A stretch of DNA of 10,279 nucleotides from an uncultured Clostridia bacterium. Its GTDB lineage: Bacteria; Bacillota; Clostridia; Christensenellales; Borkfalkiaceae. The stretch spans positions 1 through 10,279 of the forward strand of contig CAMNIW010000033.1 in the NCBI GenBank assembly GCA_946540675.1, in the 5' to 3' direction. Made by a program: the position numbers and the translations under genes. Below are positions 6,534-10,279 of the stretch, piece by piece. The notes beneath the pieces are model-generated. The model was not told the DNA's origin, searched no databases, and saw nothing but the letters and a program-made list of their open reading frames with translations. Numbering within the stretch: the stretch's first letter is position 1; every line of letters begins with the position of its first letter.

Positions 6534-9059
6534 ATGAAGAAATTTTATGCCGAAAAAATCGCGAAATCTCCGCGTATAGACGTCCTTAAAGAAGAACTCT
6601 TCAAGGAAATGCCGCAGATAGAAGCGGACAGGGCCGTCCTTATAACCGAGTCGTATAAGGAAACCGAAGGCGAGTCGATCTATTCGAGAAGGTCAAAGGC
6701 GTTCGAGCATATACTCGACAATATTCCCATCGTCATAAGGCCGCAGGAACTGATCGTCGGATCCGCGACCATACATCCGAGAAGTTGTCAGGTATTTCCC
6801 GAATATTCTTACGAGTGGCTCGAAGCCGAGTTCGACACGGTCGCGACCCGTTCGGCCGACCCCTTCTACATATCCGAAGAGACCAAAAAGACTCTTCACG
6901 AAACGTATAAATATTGGAAAGGTAAGACCAACAGCGATCTCGCCACTTCCTATATGGCCGAAGAAACCAAGCGCGCCATGCGCCACAATATGTTCACTCC
7001 CGGAAACTATTTCTACAACGGAATAGGTCACGTCACCGTAAATTACGGCAAAGTGCTCGAAGGGGGATATTCGGCGATAATAAAGGAAACGGAAGAAGAA
7101 CTTTCCAAGATGAAAGTTTCGGACGGCAATTATTGCAGGAAGAGCGAATTTCTGAAAGCGATAATCAGGTCCTGCAAGGCGGTCATACGCTATGCGAGAA
7201 GATATGCGGGACTTGCTCGGGATCTCGCCGCGAAGGAAACTGACGGCAAGAGAAGGGCGGAACTCGAACAAATAGCGAAAAACTGCGAAAGAGTTCCCGA
7301 ATTCGGCGCGCGCACCTTTTATGAAGCCTGCCAGAGTTTCTGGTTCGTTCAGATGCTCATACAGACCGAATCGAGCGGACATTCCATATCTCCGGGAAGA
7401 TTCGATCAATATATGTATCCTTATTACGAGAAGTGCTTAAACGGCGGCATGACGCGAGAATTCGCGCAGGAACTCGTCGACTGTCTTTGGGTAAAACTCA
7501 ACGATCTCAACAAGTGCCGCGACGCCGCTTCGGCGGAAGGCTTCGCGGGATACAGCCTTTTCCAGAATCTCATCGCCGGCGGTCAGGACAAGTACGGCAA
7601 CGACGCCACCAACGATTTGTCCTTTATAACGATAACCGCTACCGAACACGTGTTTCTTCCCCAGCCGTCTTTTTCGGTCAGGGTATGGAACGGTTCCCCG
7701 CACGAATTTTTGATAAGGGCGGCGGAACTTACGCGCACGGGCATAGGTTTCCCCGCGTACTATAACGACGAAATAATAATCCCCGCGATAATGGCAAGGG
7801 GACTCAAACTCGAAGAAGCGAGAGATTACGGCATAATCGGTTGCGTCGAACCGCAAATAGCGGGCAAGACCGACGGCTGGCACGACGCGGCGTTCTACAA
7901 TATGGTGCGTCCGCTTGAAATGGTGTTCTTCAACGGCGAAGAAAACGGCGAGCAGGTCGGTCTTAAAACGGGCGACGTCACCGAGATGCAGACCTTTGAA
8001 GAAGTGTTCAACGCGTATAAGGAGCAGTCCGACTATTTCGTTTCGCTTATGGTAAACGCCGACAACGCGATAGATCAGGCTCACTCCGAGAGATGCCCCC
8101 TTCCTTTCCTTTCGTGTATGGTAGACGACTGTATAAAACGCGGAAAGAGCGTTCAGGAAGGCGGAGCGATATATAACTTTACGGGGCCGCAGGGCTTCGG
8201 CATTGCAAATATGACCGACGCGCTTTGGGCTATAAAGCAACTCGTCTTCGAGCAGCACAAGTACACTATGCGTGATTTCAAGGAAGCCGACGAAGACAAC
8301 TACGGCAAGGACTACGACGAGCATTACGCCGAAAAAACCACCGTTTCGATTTGCAAAGAACTTGCGAAAGAAGGTCGGGAGATAGACGAAGCGGACGTCG
8401 CCAAAGTCTATGCCACGGTGAGAAAGAATAACTGTTCTCCCGAGAAGAAGGCTAAATACGAGCAGATGCTCAAAGATATAGAAGCGCTTCCCAAATTCGG
8501 AAACGACGTCGACGAAGTTGACGAATTTGCGCGAGAAGTTGCGTACGTATACACAAAAAGAGTCGAGCAGTTCCGCAATCCGCGCGGCGGAAGATATCAG
8601 GCGGGCTTATATCCCGTTTCGGCAAACGTTCCGCTCGGCGCGCAAACGGGCGCGACTCCCGACGGCAGGCTTGCCTATACTCCTATCGCGGACGGCGTTT
8701 CGCCCGCGCAGGGAAGAGACGTCAAAGGTCCTACCGCTTCCTGCAATTCGGTCGCGAGACTCGATCACGGCATAGCGTCCAACGGAACGCTCTTCAATAT
8801 GAAATTCCACCCGACCGCGCTCGCCGGAAAGAACGGACTTGAAAACTTCGTGTCGCTTATCAGGGGATTCTTCGATCAAAAGGGAATGCATATGCAGTTC
8901 AACGTCGTCTCGCGCGAGACTTTGCGCGACGCGCAAAAGCACCCCGATAAATACAGGGGTCTCGTCGTCAGGGTCGCCGGATATTCGGCGCTGTTCACCA
9001 CGCTGTCGAGATCTCTTCAGGAAGATATAATAAGCAGGACCGAACAAGGGGGATTCTGA
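6534..9059 (+). CDS. Glycyl radical diol dehydratase (B12-independent glycerol/1,2-propanediol dehydratase-like)
   Basis: This 841-residue cytoplasmic glycyl radical enzyme carries the thiyl cysteine in GCVEP (C437) and the glycyl loop VRVAGYSA with G816, 25 residues from the C-terminus. Active-site positions known from Clostridium butyricum glycerol dehydratase (H164, H281, S282, C433, E435, D447) align with H166, H283, S284, C437, E439 and D451. The HD pair at 450-451 and phenylalanine at C+17 argue against choline TMA-lyase, which uses other residues there. The expected reaction is dehydration of a 1,2-diol to an aldehyde: 1,2-propanediol to propanal or glycerol to 3-hydroxypropanal. It is about 50 residues longer than the 787-residue glycerol dehydratase. 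The extra length is a helical, charged segment around 593-650, and in this it resembles the longer Roseburia propanediol dehydratase. ATG 6534 follows AAGGTGG, whereas an upstream in-frame ATG (6366) precedes the promoter. The substrate is inferred, because no pathway genes are visible. Confidence 0.9.
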   Translation: MKKFYAEKIAKSPRIDVLKEELFKEMPQIEADRAVLITESYKETEGESIYSRRSKAFEHILDNIPIVIRPQELIVGSATIHPRSCQVFPEYSYEWLEAEFDTVATRSADPFYISEETKKTLHETYKYWKGKTNSDLATSYMAEETKRAMRHNMFTPGNYFYNGIGHVTVNYGKVLEGGYSAIIKETEEELSKMKVSDGNYCRKSEFLKAIIRSCKAVIRYARRYAGLARDLAAKETDGKRRAELEQIAKNCERVPEFGARTFYEACQSFWFVQMLIQTESSGHSISPGRFDQYMYPYYEKCLNGGMTREFAQELVDCLWVKLNDLNKCRDAASAEGFAGYSLFQNLIAGGQDKYGNDATNDLSFITITATEHVFLPQPSFSVRVWNGSPHEFLIRAAELTRTGIGFPAYYNDEIIIPAIMARGLKLEEARDYGIIGCVEPQIAGKTDGWHDAAFYNMVRPLEMVFFNGEENGEQVGLKTGDVTEMQTFEEVFNAYKEQSDYFVSLMVNADNAIDQAHSERCPLPFLSCMVDDCIKRGKSVQEGGAIYNFTGPQGFGIANMTDALWAIKQLVFEQHKYTMRDFKEADEDNYGKDYDEHYAEKTTVSICKELAKEGREIDEADVAKVYATVRKNNCSPEKKAKYEQMLKDIEALPKFGNDVDEVDEFAREVAYVYTKRVEQFRNPRGGRYQAGLYPVSANVPLGAQTGATPDGRLAYTPIADGVSPAQGRDVKGPTASCNSVARLDHGIASNGTLFNMKFHPTALAGKNGLENFVSLIRGFFDQKGMHMQFNVVSRETLRDAQKHPDKYRGLVVRVAGYSALFTTLSRSLQEDIISRTEQGGF

Positions 9060-9850
9060 TGGAACAATACCTTTTGACAAAGGGTAGAATTTTCGATATT
9101 CAGCGTTTTTCGGTTCACGACGGAAAGGGAATAAGGACGATAGTATTCTTAAAGGGCTGTCCTTTAAGGTGCAAATGGTGCTGTAATCCCGAATCGCAGG
9201 TCTACGCCGTACAGGAGATGACTCTCGGCGGCAAAGTGAAGACCGTAGGCCGAGACGTGACCGTCGGAGAAGTGATGGAAGAAGTCGAGCGCGACAGGGT
9301 TTATTACAAGCGTTCGGGCGGCGGTCTTACGCTGTCCGGCGGCGAAAGTCTTACCCAGCCCGACTTTGCGACAGCGCTTTTACGGGCGGCAAAGGAGTCG
9401 GGGATAAACACCGCCATGGAGTCGACGGGGTTTGCCGATTTCTCGGTGATAGAGAGATTTTTGCCATATCTCGACGTCTATTTGATGGACATAAAGCACA
9501 TAAACAGGGAAAAACACAAAGAATTTACTACTCAATACAACGACCTTATACTCGAAAACGCGAGAAAGATCGCGGAGTCGGGAAAAGTCAGACTTATAAT
9601 AAGGACTCCGGTAATTCCGACGTTCAACGCCACCGAAGAAGAGATCGGAGAGATCGCGAGATTCGCGTCGTCGCTTAAAGGCGTCGAAGAAATGCACATA
9701 CTCCCGTATCACAGGATAGGTATGGACAAGTATTCGGGGCTCGGCAGGGAGTATCTTCTCAAAGACATAGAACCGCCGTCAAAGGAACTTATGGACAGGC
9801 TTTTAAGAGTGGTCGAAGCCGTCGGACTCCGCGGACAAATAGGCGGCTGA
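9059..9850 (+). CDS. Glycyl radical enzyme activase (radical SAM), compact form
   Basis: This 263-residue radical-SAM enzyme should cleave S-adenosylmethionine and abstract hydrogen from G816 of the upstream dehydratase. The cluster-binding motif CX3CX2C is C34, C38 and C41 (GCPLRCKWC). It is followed by the SAM-binding GGE (94-96), MEST with E121, MDIK (143-146), a PVIPTFN strand and the family-typical LPYHRIGMDKYSGLG. The only other cysteine is C42. The ferredoxin-like insertion with two extra [4Fe-4S] clusters, usual in activases of glycerol dehydratase, CutC and similar enzymes, is therefore absent, and C41 to GGE spans only about 52 residues. In this it resembles pyruvate formate-lyase activase (about 246 residues). 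Its ATG shares one base with the dehydratase TGA (TGATG), and AAGGGGG at 9046-9052 is the ribosome site, so translation is probably coupled. The pairing with the dehydratase is firm from context. Confidence 0.92.
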   Translation: MEQYLLTKGRIFDIQRFSVHDGKGIRTIVFLKGCPLRCKWCCNPESQVYAVQEMTLGGKVKTVGRDVTVGEVMEEVERDRVYYKRSGGGLTLSGGESLTQPDFATALLRAAKESGINTAMESTGFADFSVIERFLPYLDVYLMDIKHINREKHKEFTTQYNDLILENARKIAESGKVRLIIRTPVIPTFNATEEEIGEIARFASSLKGVEEMHILPYHRIGMDKYSGLGREYLLKDIEPPSKELMDRLLRVVEAVGLRGQIGG

Positions 9851-9872
9851 CGGCAAAACGTCATTTATAATA

Positions 9873-9903
9873 GCGGAAACGCCGACGGCGTTTCCGCCTT
9901 TTT
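9873..9903 (+). terminator. Intrinsic terminator of the glycyl radical operon
   Basis: A perfect 11-bp stem, 9873-9883 with 9887-9897 (GCGGAAACGCC / GGCGTTTCCGC), has a GAC loop and is followed by one C and five T. It lies 22 bases after the activase stop and closes the two-gene operon. Confidence 0.95.
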
Positions 9904-10109
9904 ATGCACAGGAGATCGGGGATATTATATATTATATAATGTTGCGCGCGAAAGAAAAAAATTTTTGTATCGCAAAAAAGTGCGGGAAAACACAATATTT
10001 TGTGTTTTCCCGTTTTTGTTTCGACAAAATCTTGTGGTAAAGCCTAAAAACGCCCAAAATATAAGATAATTCCTTAAAAAATTATTTTTGGAAAATGTCG
10101 AAAAAACAG
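9904..10109. other. AT-rich spacer, no protein gene supported
   Basis: The stretch holds an alternating AT block ending in TATAAT (9935-9940) without a usable -35, an A7-T5 tract (9954-9966), the hairpin at 9983-10012, and A/T tracts up to the TTGACA at 10110. A 63-codon minus-strand frame crosses it. That frame starts at TTG inside the promoter, has no ribosome site and reads through the hairpin, so I do not call it. Confidence 0.6.
9983..10017 (+). terminator. Second strong hairpin terminator, source transcript unclear
   Basis: A perfect 13-bp stem, 9983-9995 with 10000-10012 (CGGGAAAACACAA / TTGTGTTTTCCCG), has a 4-base TATT loop and is followed by five T. On the minus strand the same stem is followed after three bases by six T, so it may stop transcription in both directions. 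It comes 80 bases after a terminator that already closes the glycyl radical operon. It therefore acts as a backup, insulates the downstream promoters, or ends a short RNA. Confidence 0.8.
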
Positions 10110-10138
10110 TTGACAAAGATTTTTTTTAGTGTTAAGAT
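10110..10138 (+). promoter_or_regulatory. Upstream tandem promoter (P1) at right edge
   Basis: TTGACA (10110-10115), 17 bases, TAAGAT (10133-10138). A-runs and T-runs between about 10073 and 10107 precede it, like an UP element. Transcription would start near 10145 and run out of the window to the right. Confidence 0.75.
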
Positions 10139-10140
10139 AA

Positions 10141-10173
10141 GCGAGCGTCTTGGGGATGGCTGCTATCTCTCGC
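10141..10173 (+). other. Possible leader stem at the P1 start
   Basis: GCGAG (10141-10145) can pair with CTCGC (10169-10173), enclosing a 23-base loop in which GAT (10155-10157) can pair with ATC (10165-10167). The arms are short and the left arm straddles the predicted transcript start, so a functional leader structure is only a possibility. Confidence 0.3.
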
Positions 10174-10230
10174 GCCACGGAAAACTTTTCTTGAAATCGC
10201 AAAAATTTTCGTAAAAGTGCGGAATTTTGC

Positions 10231-10259
10231 TTGACAGTAAAAGGCGGATGTGGTAATAT
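10231..10259 (+). promoter_or_regulatory. Downstream tandem promoter (P2) at right edge, extended -10
   Basis: TTGACA (10231-10236), 17 bases, TAATAT (10254-10259) preceded by TGG (10251-10253), an extended -10. Start is predicted near 10266. It lies 121 bases downstream of P1 in the same direction. No gene begins before the window ends. Confidence 0.8.
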
Positions 10260-10279
10260 AGATAGGCTATCGACGAGAT

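Noticed and set aside
7437..8324. Minus-strand open frame of 295 codons opposite the dehydratase
   Set aside because: Shadow of the conserved dehydratase region containing GCVEP; no start signals or recognisable motifs.
6534..9059. Choline TMA-lyase (CutC) or pyruvate formate-lyase as the identity
   Set aside because: The single cysteine in GCVEP rules out the Cys-Cys of formate-lyase, and HD at 450-451 with Phe at C+17 matches diol dehydratases, not the Thr/Tyr of CutC.
9925..10116. 63-codon minus-strand frame in the right spacer
   Set aside because: It uses a TTG start inside a promoter, has no ribosome site and runs through a terminator hairpin.

Overview
The window looks like chromosome from an uncultured member of the Bacillota, probably a gut-type anaerobic clostridium. 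The evidence is an addB-addA pair in the Bacillota arrangement, consensus and extended -10 sigma-A promoters, AGGAG-type ribosome sites, intrinsic terminators, and an oxygen-sensitive glycyl radical enzyme with its radical-SAM activase. Gene GC is roughly half and spacers are AT-rich. The lineage is inferred from gene content only.

Left block (1-4955, leftward): addB followed by addA. The two genes overlap by 11 bases, and addA runs off the left edge with its C-terminal half missing. Together they encode the AddAB helicase-nuclease that resects double-strand DNA ends before RecA loading. This AddB keeps the Fe-S nuclease domain but has no Walker A motif at its N-terminus. Just upstream of addB a 26-bp tandem duplication copies an extended -10 element, so the operon may have two stacked promoters.

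Middle block (5066-6229, rightward): one gene for a lipoprotein of unknown function, with its own extended -10 promoter and a terminator. It is transcribed away from addBA. Then comes a gene-poor stretch (6230-6533). It holds a codon-like but stop-interrupted segment, a long T-rich/A-rich inverted repeat with spaced GTTG motifs, and a sigma-A promoter with perfect consensus hexamers and 17-bp spacing.

Right block (6534-9903, rightward): a self-contained two-gene operon. The first gene is a glycyl radical enzyme carrying the residues expected of the B12-independent glycerol/1,2-propanediol dehydratases (H166, H283, S284, C437, E439, D451, G816). The second, joined by a TGATG stop/start overlap, is its radical-SAM activase. 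The activase is unusually compact and has no ferredoxin-like Fe-S insertion. A strong terminator closes the operon. No aldehyde or alcohol dehydrogenase, kinase, microcompartment or sugar-pathway gene is in view, so the substrate is inferred from active-site residues alone.

Right edge (9904-10279): no protein gene is supported. There is a second strong hairpin terminator with no obvious gene feeding it, then two TTGACA-17-TAxxAT promoters in tandem with A/T tracts upstream. These drive something beyond the window, possibly a stable RNA operon.
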